From Pelobates cultripes (Eukaryota > Chordata > Amphibia > Anura > Pelobatidae), in NCBI GenBank assembly GCA_933207985.1, contig OW240915.1, forward strand, positions 272,909,707 to 272,973,706: a stretch of 64,000 nucleotides of DNA, given 5' to 3'. The notes below the pieces were generated by a model. That model had not been told where the DNA came from and did not search any database. It saw only the letters and a program-made list of their open reading frames with translations. Each line of letters opens with the position of its first letter. Position 1 is the stretch's first letter. Below are positions 12,191-22,190 of this stretch, in pieces. Both the position numbers and the translations under genes were made by a program.

Positions 12191-12800
12191 ATAGTAAACC
12201 ATTCTAGCTTCATGATATTTAAAGAAAATAATAATTTTAAAAAAAATTAAAAAATAAAGAAAATTGTTATAAGCATGCATCCTATATTTTCATCTTAAAC
12301 TCAGCCAGGTAAACAACAGCTAGCAGACAGCGCCATATGCCAGCAAAGCTAATGTTTGCTTACTTATGTGTTTAGCACTTTTAAATCACACCATCCTTGT
12401 ATATCATCCTGTGTTGTCATGGTACAAAAACCTTTATACTGAGCTGCAGTGTTACAAAAACTTGTGATGTAGAAAAGTTCTACCTAAGATCAGGAAATAT
12501 GTTGTCATGATGTCATAATCATGGAGTGAGCAAAGCCATCAATGTTTCTGTTTACCAAAGAAAACTGCTAAATAAACAGATTGTCTAAAGATAAATCCCA
12601 TTAAACAAACAAGCAAACATTGCTTACCGTGCCACTGAACAGTATAATGACATTGTGTAATTTTTTAATAAGGTATCATATGTTGCAGTCTGAACAATAT
12701 TGCTCTGCACAGCATGCTAAAATCTGTAACACCTTTAAAATGTAAATGTTTATAGCTGTAAGCATGGATAAGTAGAATGTTTCCAAATTATAAGAGGCTT
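12191..12800. other. AT-rich sequence without features
   Basis: No ORF, repeat boundary or RNA signature recognised. Confidence 0.4.
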
Positions 12801-12808
12801 CCTCTAAG
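12801..12808 (+). repeat. Left 8-bp target-site duplication (hAT)
   Basis: CCTCTAAG, identical to 14484-14491. Confidence 0.9.
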
Positions 12809-12858
12809 CAGGGCCGGCGCACCCTATAGACTAACTAGGCGGCCGTCTAAGATGCTTC

Positions 12859-13411
12859 TTAAAGGGACACTATAGTCACCTGAACAACTTTAGCTTAATG
12901 AAGCAGTTTTGGTTTATAGAACATGCCCCTGCAGCCTCACTGCTCAATCCTCTGCCATTTAGGAGTTAAATCCCTTTGTTAATGAACCCTAGTCACACCT
13001 CCCTGCATGTGACTTGCACAGCCTTCCATAAACACTTCCTGTAAAGAGAGCCCTATTTAGGCTTTCTTTATTGCAAGTTCTGTTTAAATAAGATTTTCTT
13101 ATCCCCTGCTATGTTAATAGCTTGCTAGACCCTGCAAGAGCCTCCTGTATGTGATTAAAGTTCAATTTAGAGATTGAGATACAATTATTTAAGGTAAATT
13201 ACATCTGTTTGAAAGTGAAACCAGTTTTTTTTCATGCAGGCTCTGTCAATCATAGCCAGGGGAGGTGTGGCTAGGGCTGCATAAACAGAAACAAAGTGAC
13301 TTAACTCCTAAATGACAGTGAATTGAGCAGTGAAATTGCAGGGGAATGATCTATACACTAAAACTGCTTTATTTAGCTAAAGTAATTTAGGTGACTATAG
13401 TGTTCCTTTAA
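12859..13411 (+). mobile_element. T2-like MITE inserted in the hAT element
   Basis: 553 bp including TTAA at both ends. Left TTAAAGGGACACTATAGTCA; right GACTATAGTGTTCCTTTAA. Inner arms (AACTTTAGCTTAATGAAGC and its partner near 13360-13390) extend the inverted repeat. The hAT relative at 29651-30000 has a single TTAA (29947-29950) at the corresponding position, so this is a clean insertion that duplicated TTAA. It is the best-preserved member of its subfamily in the window. Confidence 0.9.
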
Positions 13412-13724
13412 GGGGGGGCGCCAGCAGTGAGTAAGTAGGTGGGCTCTAGGGAGCACCTGTAGACTAGCGCCCGGTAGAACATCGGTCCGGCATTCACCAC
13501 AGCCTGCAAAGTCAGGACCCCTCTCCCAGCCAAGCACAGCAGCAGCGCAAGGGCGCATCATTTACTCACTCCCGCCCCTTGCCCTGTACATGGGGACAAG
13601 TGGGCGGGAGAATAACAGGAAATGGGGCTGGAAAAAAGTGCTGGCCGCCGGGCGCAGTAAAGGTGATAGGATCAAAGAGCAAAGTGCAATGAAGGTAAGA
13701 GAGAATGCACAGTGTGTTTCATAG

Positions 13725-14405
13725 AATGTGTGTCAGTATGTTTCAGGCAGTATGTTTGTGTGTGTGTATGTATGGGTCTGTGTGTGTATGTATGTGTGTA
13801 TGGGTCTCTGTGTGTCTGCATGGCTCAGTGTGTGTGTGTGTATGGGTCAGCATGTGTCTGCATGGGTCAGTGTCTGTGTGTGTGTATGGGTCAGTGTGTG
13901 TGTGTGTGTGTGTATGTATCGGTATGTTTATGTATGGGTCAGCATGTGTCTGCATGGATCAACATGTGTCTGCGTGGGTCAGCATGTATCTTTATAAGTC
14001 AGTGTGTTTGTATGTATGGTTCTGTTTGTGTGGATGGGTCTCTGTGTGTGTATGGTTCTCTGTGTGTGTATGGTTCTCTGTGTGTGTATGGGTCAGCGTG
14101 TGTCTGCATGGGTCAGTGTGTGCCTTTATGAGTCAGTGTGTACGTATGGGTCTGTTTGTGTGTATGGGTCTGTTTGTGTGTATGGGTCTCTGTGTGTGTA
14201 TAGGTCAGTGTGTGTCTGCATGGGTCAGCGTGTGTCTACATGGGTCAGTGTGTGTGTCTTTATGAGTCTGTGTGTGTGTGTGTGTATGTGTGTGTATGGG
14301 TCAGTGTGTGTCTGCATTGGTCAGTGTGTGTGTGGAGGGGGTCAGTGTGAGCGTGTGTGTGTCTGTATGGGTCAGCGTTTGTGTGTATAGGTCAGTGTAG
14401 GTAAG
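13725..14405. repeat. TG-rich minisatellite inside the hAT element
   Basis: Degenerate tandem units of roughly 20-24 bases, built on GGGTCAGTGTGTGTCTGCAT with (TG)n expansions. All three plus frames stay open over part of it and encode repetitive Cys/Val-rich peptides; these are composition artefacts, not proteins. The same unit, in reverse complement, is present in a short form at about 29720-29850. Confidence 0.9.
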
Positions 14406-14483
14406 TCTGCATGAGTGGGTGGAACGAATGGGGCAGGAAAACATTTTTCACGTAGGGTGAGAAAAATCCTTGCACCGGCCCTG

Positions 14484-14491
14484 CCTCTAAG
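14484..14491 (+). repeat. Right 8-bp target-site duplication (hAT)
   Basis: CCTCTAAG, exact copy of 12801-12808. Confidence 0.9.
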
Positions 14492-15053
14492 GCTCCTGTA
14501 ATTTGACATGTTGGAGTACCTGTTGTCCTGACCTCACTGCTACTGTTCCTGATCTAAGCTTGTTTGAACAGGGCCTACCTTCTGTGCGTTTAGATCCAAC
14601 TTGTCTTATTGAAAATAGTTGGTTGTTAGTCCACCTATTGTACCTTGGCTGGAGGCTACACATATCTTCCTCGGAGATCCCAGTCTTACATTAAGTTTTT
14701 TAATGCTCTATTTCTCAGTAAGACAGCAAGCAAGTGGGGCAGTCGGTTTGAGATAGTCTCTGTGATGTCTTTTTTCCACTGTGTCCTGCCTATGTTTAAG
14801 GCCACAAAAAAAACACTTGAACGACTTAAAAACCTGACTCCCTACATGGTTAAGAAAACAAAGCAGACTAGAAGAATCATAAATTTAAATAGAGAAAGTA
14901 AATTTATGTGGTTTCATTTTTTTGAACAACAATAAACAGCAAAAAATAACATGATGATGGCAAGTCACTGATTTCTTTGTAAATATTTGCCTTGTCATTA
15001 ACTAAATTTAATGAGAACCCTCATCACATTAGGCATTGCCAATTTAAAGGAAC
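14492..15053. other. Unresolved sequence, possible LINE 3'-UTR trace
   Basis: About 14553-14582 reads AAGCTTGTTTGAACAGGGCC, which resembles the AGCTCGATTGAGCAGGGT stretch in the 3' UTR of the LINE at 56.8 kb. The rest shows nothing recognisable. Confidence 0.3.
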
Positions 15054-15205
15054 ATTCCATGTACTATTAACACTACAGTTCACTGCAGTGTTTAAGGTGC
15101 CAGGTGTGCCTCGACGCTCCCCAATCGTAAGTAGCCAAACCCTTTTGATTAGTTTAACATTGTACCTTGGGTTTGCCAGGTTCCGCTTGCACCTCCTCTT
15201 CTAGT
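15054..15205 (+). mobile_element. T2-like MITE left-end fragment
   Basis: TTAAAGGAACATTCCATG terminus at 15054, followed by an inner inverted stretch (ACACTACAGTTCACTGCAGTGTTT) and GGTGCCAGGTGTGCC. No right end. Confidence 0.5.
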
Positions 15206-16779
15206 GACATAGTTCATAGTCTAGTTCATAAGTAGCAACTATTGCTAGCTGTCCTGAGAGCTCCTTGATCACTCTTAGCTGAAACGATACCAGTTCGTGG
15301 TGTTCTTTTAAATGTCGCAGGACAGCATTGTATTCATTATACAGGATGTAGGTTAGAATTGTCCCATAGAATGTGAAGGTCATTTTATTGGACATTAAAT
15401 ATAATTTTGAGTTTTGGAGGGTATATTCATGACCTGCGAAGTAATAGCAACTGACTTGCGAGATTCCCATTATTATAGCTGAGTTGGAAGAATATCTCCA
15501 ACTGTGCTTAGTCAGCTATTTAGGCTGACATTTTTCATGCTTATCACAATTTACTCTTTAGAGAATAAGGTTTTTATTAACCCATTGAGAAACGTCTGCT
15601 GCCATAATTTTTAATATTTTACAAAAACAACATTATAAAAATGTATATAAATATATGAACAGCGAAGCACTAAATTATTATCACATTGCACGGATTGTTG
15701 AGTTTAAGATTAAGCAGTAGTTAATTCCCATTTCATACAACTCTTTTCATTCCAAAGATCTAAATTAATAGACTTGCAAAATTAGCCCGAGGCTACTTTC
15801 TAATAACTTAGCAAAATTCTCATTAAATTTTAAAGCAAAAAATGCAAGCTGTTCATAGCATCACAGTAGATTAACTCCAGGCTACAGTATTGTCATGCAA
15901 TTTCAAACCATCTCAGTAAGATAGTTGGTATAAATCATATACAGAAACCTCACTAGCACTTAGTCTGCACAAAATGTTAAAGCTTACATCGGATGTGGAA
16001 TAAGAAGGCATAATGGGTATAAATGAACAACTTTTGGAGTTAGTTATTTTTATTCTAAGAAGAAAAAAGTAATTTGTTACATTTTACATAATCAAATCGC
16101 CATAGTTTCAGGTTGTTATATTTAATTAACTAGTAATTATGCATTGCATTTAAAGTGTGAAGTTACACCTATGAGGTGCTTTCTGTACTAGATTAAGGAC
16201 ATGTAAGGACTTTTCAAAGCATCTCTTCGTAACATAGTCAACATATATGGGAGGGCTAGCGGGGTGGCACCACAAGCATAGAAGGGCTGGCACAGGGGTT
16301 TGTGAGCTGCAGCCTCAAACTGCTCTTTTGAAATTTAATATAGCAGAAACTATGTTGGGATGTCTGTTTGCACAGTTCTGCGGTACTGGCCAATGAGCAA
16401 ACCAGGCAAATGCCTGGTGACCAGTGATAGCTATGGTCTGAAGCTGGCAGGGGAGATCAAAATGGCTCTCTCTGGAGAAACCAGCTCATTTTAATGTAGA
16501 GCGGCCTATGAAGTTTGTGGCCTGCACCTGTGGGTGCAGTCTGAATGACTTGAATCAGAGTGTTGCCGTGGGCTACCAGAGCAATGCTTTGATACTATGT
16601 TATGCACCATCTTGAGTAAGCAGTCTACCTATTTGAAGCAGCCACCATCTTGAGGCAGTCTACTTCCTCTAGGTGCAGAGCACATTCCTTGTCCACTGGA
16701 CCACCAAGCTCAAGGCAGAGGAAGGAGGGATTAAGCAATTTTGTTAAATTTAATATACATATATATTTTCCACTTCCTG
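15206..16779. other. AT-rich sequence, no supported gene
   Basis: A minus-strand 89-codon frame (15201-15470) overlaps the MITE edge and has no recognisable domain. The rest lacks repeat termini. Confidence 0.4.
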
Positions 16780-17400
16780 CACAGACTTCAGCCTCTACAC
16801 CCCTTTTAATTATTCACATACAACAGCCCTTATGACCACCATGCATACACTACAGATCTTATCCCACCAACACACACTGCAGCCCCAGTTCTTCCCACAT
16901 ACTACTGCCCATATACTGCCCACAAGAGTCCCATGTCCCCGTGCACTCACACAACAGCCCCCAACACTACGATCCATATCACATGGGCGCATACATGCAG
17001 ACTACAGCCCTTATTCCCCACACACGACAGACATTATCTCACATATCTACAGACATATCTCACATCGCACAGACGCTACAAGCCATATGCCCATGCACAC
17101 ACATTACAGCCTCTACACCCTCCCTCACACTACAACCCCTGTCTCCCCACGCAAACCTTACATTCCCTATCTCCCCACACACAGGCACTCTGCCCCCACA
17201 TACTATGGTATTTATCTCCCCCACACACACATTGCATTTACAATCTCACACATCACTATACAAGCAGTGTCCCCCATACACGCAAGTCCACAAGCAGCAT
17301 CCCCCTGCACACGCCTCTCCACACATACAACACACCTGTAACCTAACCCACATATAACACCAGAAGCAGTCTTCCTCCCACACACATAACCACTTAAGAA
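16780..17400. repeat. CA-rich degenerate tandem region
   Basis: About 600 bases of diverged units containing ACTACAGCCC, TCCCCACACAC and CACATAC, spaced by tens of bases. Overlapping long open frames (16832-17341 and two others) result from the near absence of T/G on this strand and encode only Thr/Pro/His-rich sequence. No flanking terminal inverted repeats were found. Confidence 0.75.
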
Positions 17401-17768
17401 ACCTTCTAAGTGCTTCCTATATTCAAAAATGGTTCATAATCTTTGCCTGGAAATTACAGACCTGTGAGCTTAACTTCTGTAGCTATGAAAGTATAGAAAG
17501 AGATATTAATGGATAATTTTCAGGAATTCATTGGGAAGAACATGGAGTCTGTGAGAAACAAAGTCTCTGTCTCTTAGGAATGCAAAAATTTCAGTGAATG
17601 TTTGTGTAGAACATATTGATGGAGGTAACAGGAAATCTATGATGACACACCTTGAAGCCCCAGCAGGCTCAATCTGTCAAATAGATAGATAGATAGAAAA
17701 ACTCCAGTGTCCTGCACCCAATGTTCCGGTCTTGTACTTGTCTTGGTGCTGCCTCAGCTGTTAGGTAT
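17401..17768. other. Unresolved sequence with GATA microsatellite
   Basis: A (GATA)-type run of about 16 bases lies near 17680-17697. Nothing else supported. Confidence 0.4.
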
Positions 17769-17913
17769 ATGTTCAAAAAGAGTGCATTTGAAGGACTTTG
17801 TAAGAACGATAAAAGTCCGGGGGAGACTGAAAAGTCAACACTGTTATTTTGATAGCAAAATAAAAGCACATTTTTGATTCTTACAAAGTCCTTCAAGTGC
17901 ACTCTTCTTGAAC

Positions 17914-17954
<41 letters not shown>

Positions 17955-17960
17955 TATGCA
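17769..17960. repeat. Inverted repeat with TA microsatellite
   Basis: The left arm (17769-17815) and right arm (17875-17915) are near-complementary. AAGGACTTTGTAAGAA on the left is matched by TTCTTACAAAGTCCTT on the right, and TGTTCAAAAAGAGTGCA by TGCACTCTTCTTGAACA. The spacer is about 60 bases. A (TA)n tract of about 50 bases follows at 17911-17957. Confidence 0.75.
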
Positions 17961-18020
17961 AAGGCTACTTGTTTGTACTTGCCACCTGGGCAAGGTTGCC
18001 AGCCCTCCCTTGTCAACATA

Positions 18021-18780
18021 ACATTTGTACGTTTTCTAAATTAAAGCCAAAATAGCCGTATTGAAAATATAGCTGTGTTTGAATTTTTTTTCCATTTGAC
18101 TATTTTGATCACAATTTAAAAAAAAATACTTTGAATTCCTGAAAGTTCTAACTTTTTTGAATAACACTGCAGTGGTTATCCAGCAAAACGTTAAAATTGT
18201 TTCTATACCCACCGAAGGTAACTTTGTAATTCATGTGTTTACTGAATGACCCTTTAACTCTAAAAGCGTATTAATGGGAATACACTATCTATAGTTGTAT
18301 CTCTTCTCTACTACAACATGCTCTCTTTTACTTTAAATCTGCTCAAGAACGGGGAAAATGTCTATTTTCCCATCGGAAACACCATTCTTTGCGTGACTGT
18401 CAGATGAATTAGATTTCTCAAAGGATAAGGGCTTTGGCAGTCATTGCTTACAACTGTTAGAGAAATGCAAAAAGGAATATGGTATCTTCACAAATAAATA
18501 CACAGTTCTGTTGTCGTTTTGAAGATAGGAAAAATAGGAAACAGACAGGAGCCAAACATATCATAGACGTAAATGTTTTGCAGTGCACAAGAATAGACAC
18601 AGCCACTTCTATAAATAGCAGGCAGTGACAGTGCAGAGTTGCAATTGTTGGACATGTGAATGACAGTAAATGAATGAAGTCTGCACAAAGCATTTTTTTC
18701 CCCATAATGTCCCAACTGCTGACATTTCAGATGACTTAATGTTATGCCTTCCAGTTTTATTGATGCTTTCAATCAGCCGC
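18021..18780. other. AT-rich sequence without features
   Basis: Two overlapping minus-strand frames (82 and 94 codons, 18457-18772) have no recognisable motif and share sequence in different frames. Confidence 0.4.
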
Positions 18781-18794
18781 ATCACTACTCAACA

Positions 18795-18862
18795 TCATAT
18801 ATTTATTATATTTTGTTTATATAGCACCATTCAATTCAGCAGCACTTGTTTTTTTTTTTTTT
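18795..18862 (-). repeat. Reverse L2-like LINE 3' tail fragment
   Basis: TTTATATAGCACCATTCAATT resembles the reverse complement of the GGCGCTATATAAAT tail of the LINEs at 53.8 and 57.0 kb. It ends in a T run (18849-18862). Confidence 0.45.
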
Positions 18863-18994
18863 AGTAAAGGGAATAGCGATGCTAAGTTTGGTAGACAGAC
18901 GCTGACACAGTAGGCTATGAGAGCTTTGTCTGTAGACTAATCATTTAAAGAGGGCAGACAAGACACAAGGTGCACATAGGAATATATAAGTAAC

Positions 18995-19230
18995 TTAAAG
19001 GGTCATGAAATGCACCCAGACCACGTCATATCAATTAAACGGACATTATAGGCACCAAGACCACTTCATCTCAGTGTCCCTGTTCCTTTAACCCTGCAGC
19101 TGTAATATGGCCGTTTTAGAGAAACTGCACTGCTTTCATTGCAGGGTTAAGACTGCTTTTAGTGGCTGTCTGCCAGAGTTTCACTCCAGCATCTTCTAAA
19201 TCCCCATTTGAAAGCATTGTTTTTTTAAGG
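18995..19230 (+). mobile_element. Two abutting T2-like MITE fragments
   Basis: TTAAAGGGTCATGAAATGCAC starts at 18995. A second left terminus, TTAAACGGACATTATAGGCA, starts at 19035. The second copy continues through CAAGACCACTTCATCTCAG and a TGCAGGGTTAA block to about 19200. The first looks like a 40-base remnant. Confidence 0.55.
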
Positions 19231-19249
19231 CATCTAGACGTGTGAACAC

Positions 19250-19467
19250 CTAACATGCATAAAAACGTAATGCTGGCCATGATAGAAAGGTGTCAGGACA
19301 CAATGCATCGCAGTTTCCTGCATATGGTGCAGTATAACCATAGACCGGCCTATGTGCCCACGATGATCCCTGTTCACTGCCAAAAGCACCTTCAATGGGG
19401 ACGTGAGCATCAGAACTGGACCTTGGAGCAATGGAAGAAGGTTGCCTTGGGCTGATGAATCACATTT
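19250..19467 (+). pseudogene. Tc1-like transposase remnant, 5' part
   Basis: The frame at 19255-19455 encodes a degraded transposase segment ending in WTLEQWKKVALG, and the next bases give ADESHF in a shifted frame. This is the region of the first catalytic Asp of the Tc1/mariner DDE domain. The N-terminal DNA-binding part and the left terminal inverted repeat are missing. The gene is split at 19467 by a retrotransposon and resumes at about 20731. Confidence 0.75.
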
Positions 19468-20724
19468 AGTTTTTGTCTTTATTTTATTTGCGTATACTGT
19501 ACAATACAAGCATGAGATGCCACAACAGCAATATCATGCATAACAAAACAGATATTATAATCGGAGCACTATCATGGCATGCAATTGAGCTGCACATTTT
19601 TTTTTTCATAACAGGCGAATCTTACATGTCTGGTTAACTGAAGAAGTAACATGTGTGGATAGACATGCTAAAAGTAGAGAACAGTAAGGTGAACCACCCA
19701 GACATCTCTAGTAGCAAGTCAGAGAAATCCCAACCAAGTAACAGCCCATAATTAATTCCTATACCTGGGGTATGCCAATGCAGGTAGCTGATAGTAAGAA
19801 TTAATAAGTATGGAAATGATAACCAAAGAAAACTAAATGAGAGCATATCACTACAACATTCAGCTTAGATATATCATGTATCTTATCCTGGCGGTCAGCT
19901 TATCCCCTTCATAGAGAATTTACAGTCCCACACAACATGTATCAGGGGGCACTGAACTGGAGATGTCAGCTGCTTATCTAGTACTCGCAGTAGCTTCCCT
20001 GCCGACACACCTTCTCTCTAGTTATCTCACATGCTTGCCTTGGAGCTGCACAGCTGTAGAGTACACCGGCTCTCCGCTTGTCTTGTGGAGCATCGACGAG
20101 GCCTCCACAGCTTCCACCTCCTCCGCCACCTCAGTACATTAGGTAAAGCCACAGGGCAGCTCTTAGTATGACTGGAAAACTTAGGGGTCTTCACTGATTC
20201 AGGTAGTGATTGCATGGTCTGTAGCTTCCTCCAAAATGGGACAAATAGCACATCCAGACGTTAGAGAGTGGTTGATGACTCACCACCATGTGAAAGGATG
20301 GTATCAGCGTCCACCATCGTAGTGGTATCTTGGTCGGTAGTGTCAGCATCTACAATACTGTGAAAACTCTTTGTGAGATTATGGGAGCCATCAGGGTGGG
20401 GACCGGGATAACCCCCACCTGTCCAAAGGGGGGGTCAGCGTGGAGTCATGAACATGCTCGGAGGTCCGTTGGCGCTGGTTTGGGAGAGCGGCCGCCTCTC
20501 CTTCCCATAGCCCAGCTATGCCTCGATTGCGCTCTGCGTCTAGACTGGTTTAGAAGACCGCGGATCATGTTCCCAGACTGGTCTGTCGGTTTGGAAGTCA
20601 AATAGTAAGTGATATGCTTGTAGATTATTACTGATTCAGCCCAAGAGTTCAGATTATACAGCATGTCTTGGGGAGCTCTCTAAAGACACATCTAGATGCC
20701 ATGAAGGTCAGGCCCTGCCCCCCA
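19468..20724 (-). mobile_element. LINE-like retrotransposon inserted in the Tc1 element
   Basis: 1,257 bp that interrupt the transposase exactly where its two halves rejoin. Identical ACATTT hexamers flank it (19462-19467 and 20725-20730). Read on the minus strand it begins GGGGGCAGGGCCTGACC and ends AAATAAAATAAAGACAAAAAC, that is, a GC-rich 5' end and an A-rich 3' end with polyadenylation-like signals. This suits an internally deleted or non-autonomous L1-type element. A 74-codon minus frame (20027-20251) is Arg/Ser-rich and unrecognised. The class assignment is inference. Confidence 0.6.
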
Positions 20725-20730
20725 ACATTT

Positions 20731-21280
20731 TGTTTTTGATCAGGTGGGTAACCTGGTGTAGGTGTGTCGTTTACTTGGGGAAGAGATGGCAGTAGGATGC
20801 ACCGTGGAAAGAGGGCAGGCCAGCGACGGGCAAAGTTTTGCTGGCCTGGAAACCCTGGGTCCTGGCATTCATGGGGATGTTACTTTGACAAGTACCACCT
20901 ACCTAGAGATTGTTGCAGACCACATACATCCCATTCTGGCAGTAATGTTTCCTGAAGGCAGTGGCCTCTTTCAGCAGAATAATGCACTCTGCCACACTGC
21001 AAAAAATGTTCAGGAATGTCTGAGGAATGTGACAAAGAGTTGAAGGTGTTGCCTTAGCCTCCAAATTCCCCAGCTCTCAATCTGATAGAGCATCTGTGGG
21101 ATGTGCTGGAACCACATATCCGATCTATGTAGGCCCCACCTCGCAACATGCAGGACTTAAAGGATCTGCTGCTGATGCTTGGTGCCAGATTCAGAGGTCT
21201 TGTAGAATCCATGCCTGGATACATCACAGCTGTTCTGCAATATTAGGCAGGTGGTTTTAATGTTGTGGATGATCAGTGTA
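20731..21280 (+). pseudogene. Tc1-like transposase remnant, 3' part, with right TIR
   Basis: Resumes with a QVG-like segment, then GEEMAVGCTVERGQ, a LGPGIHGDVTLTSTTYL segment and FQQNNALCHTA (20762-21043). In active Tc1-type enzymes the last motif has Asp where this copy has Asn, so the second catalytic residue is lost. After the stop at 21041-21043 homology continues out of frame (SPALNLIEHLWD region, third catalytic Glu) to about 21245. The element ends in TTTTAATGTTGTGGATGATCAGTGTA at about 21255-21280, typical of Tc1-type right inverted repeats. The copy is inactive. Confidence 0.85.
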
Positions 21281-21299
21281 AATGTTAACTAACTTTCTC

Positions 21300-21530
21300 T
21301 ATAAAAAAAAAAAATGCACACATATATATATACCCTCCAATTTTAGATAGAGGGCAGAGGCAAGGTTGGCCAGGGATCCTCAATCAGTCACTCAATCAAA
21401 ATACAACTATAGTGTGCTAATAAGGCTCTTAGTAGTGGTATAATTTGCAAGTAAATACAGCAGCTGTGTAACACTCAGTGGATCTCACAAACAAATGCAC
21501 AAACAGAATAAGCCCCCAAAAAAGGAATAA
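21300..21530. other. Unresolved AT-rich sequence
   Basis: Includes a 12-base A run (21304-21315) and a short TA tract (about 21323-21332). Nothing else supported. Confidence 0.35.
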
Positions 21531-21611
21531 CTAAACCCCTTAAGGACACGACTTCTGGAATAAAAGGGAATCGTGACGGAATATTTCCGTCATGTGTCCT
21601 TAAGGGGTTAA
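21531..21611. mobile_element. Minimal TTAACCCCTTAAGGACAC MITE
   Basis: Only about 81 bp. It starts near 21531 with CTAAACCCCTTAAGGACACG and ends GTGTCCTTAAGGGGTTAA at 21611. Between the termini lie ACTTCTGGAATAAAAGGGAATC and ACGGAATATTTCCGT, a perfect 15-base palindrome. The TTAA end and inverted ends suggest a piggyBac-like non-autonomous element. Confidence 0.75.
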
Positions 21612-22190
21612 AGTTTAGGTGATCTACCACACCACCTAAAACTTATAAGTGATAGTGCAGCGCTTAGATAATTGACAGACTTACCCCTTATAGATACAGG
21701 GGGTTGAATTCCATGTACATGAAATAAAAAAAATAAAATAAAAAATAAAATAGTGAGGTATTGTAGGTGTATGGATAGTTGTCTTCACAGTAAATGTATG
21801 TAACATGAAAAGAGACAGAATAGAAATCTGGGTGCAATCAATATTTTCAGGTGAGAAACCACAAAACACTGAAAATTGCTCACCTGGTTGAGAGCCTATT
21901 ATATAATGAGCTCAAAACTTCAAGTTTGGTGTAATTTTGGAGGGTGACACTCCCTCCTTATGAACCAGGAAAACCAGGATGATTGGACAGCAAGGTGACA
22001 TAAAGGGGTTTATTTTTCCAATATAAAACAAATAAAAAACAATATAATCACAAAGATTAAAATCAAATAAAAGTCTATTCCTTTTCCTTGTCCTCTCCTC
22101 TCCAAGACGCATTTCGCCAATTGGGCTTTTTCACTCAATCAACCCACAGAATTTTTTAAAACTATTTAACTAAATTTTTAACAAATTTTT
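21612..22190. repeat. Unclassified dispersed-repeat-like region
   Basis: Contains an A-rich low-complexity stretch (21722-21751) and, at 22105-22130, GACGCATTTCGCC followed by a pyrimidine/GC phrase of a style common in anuran repeats. It has no termini and no coding potential. The assignment is weak. Confidence 0.3.

Larger units (their letters stand above)
12809..14483 (+). mobile_element. Non-autonomous hAT element (CAGGGCCGGCGCA termini) with nested MITE and minisatellite
   Basis: Termini are CAGGGCCGGCGCA on the left and TGCACCGGCCCTG on the right, flanked by exact CCTCTAAG duplications. The 1,675 bp comprise a 50-base left end, a T2 MITE (12859-13411), a GC-rich middle (13412-13700), a TG-rich minisatellite (about 13725-14405), and a right end containing CTGCATGAGTGGGTGGAAC. 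No transposase is encoded. The 350-bp relative at 29651-30000 has the same ends in the opposite orientation but no MITE and far fewer repeat units. The CAG...CTG ends and 8-bp duplication define hAT; the subfamily is not named here. Confidence 0.9.

Noticed and set aside
13705..14390. Overlapping plus-strand ORFs of 186, 139 and 128 codons
   Set aside because: They lie in the TG-rich minisatellite, are open in all three frames, and encode only repetitive Cys/Val/Met-rich peptides. Composition artefact.
16832..17357. ORFs of 169, 137 and 138 codons in three frames
   Set aside because: CA-rich tandem DNA lacking stop-forming bases. Peptides are Thr/His/Pro-rich and frame-independent.
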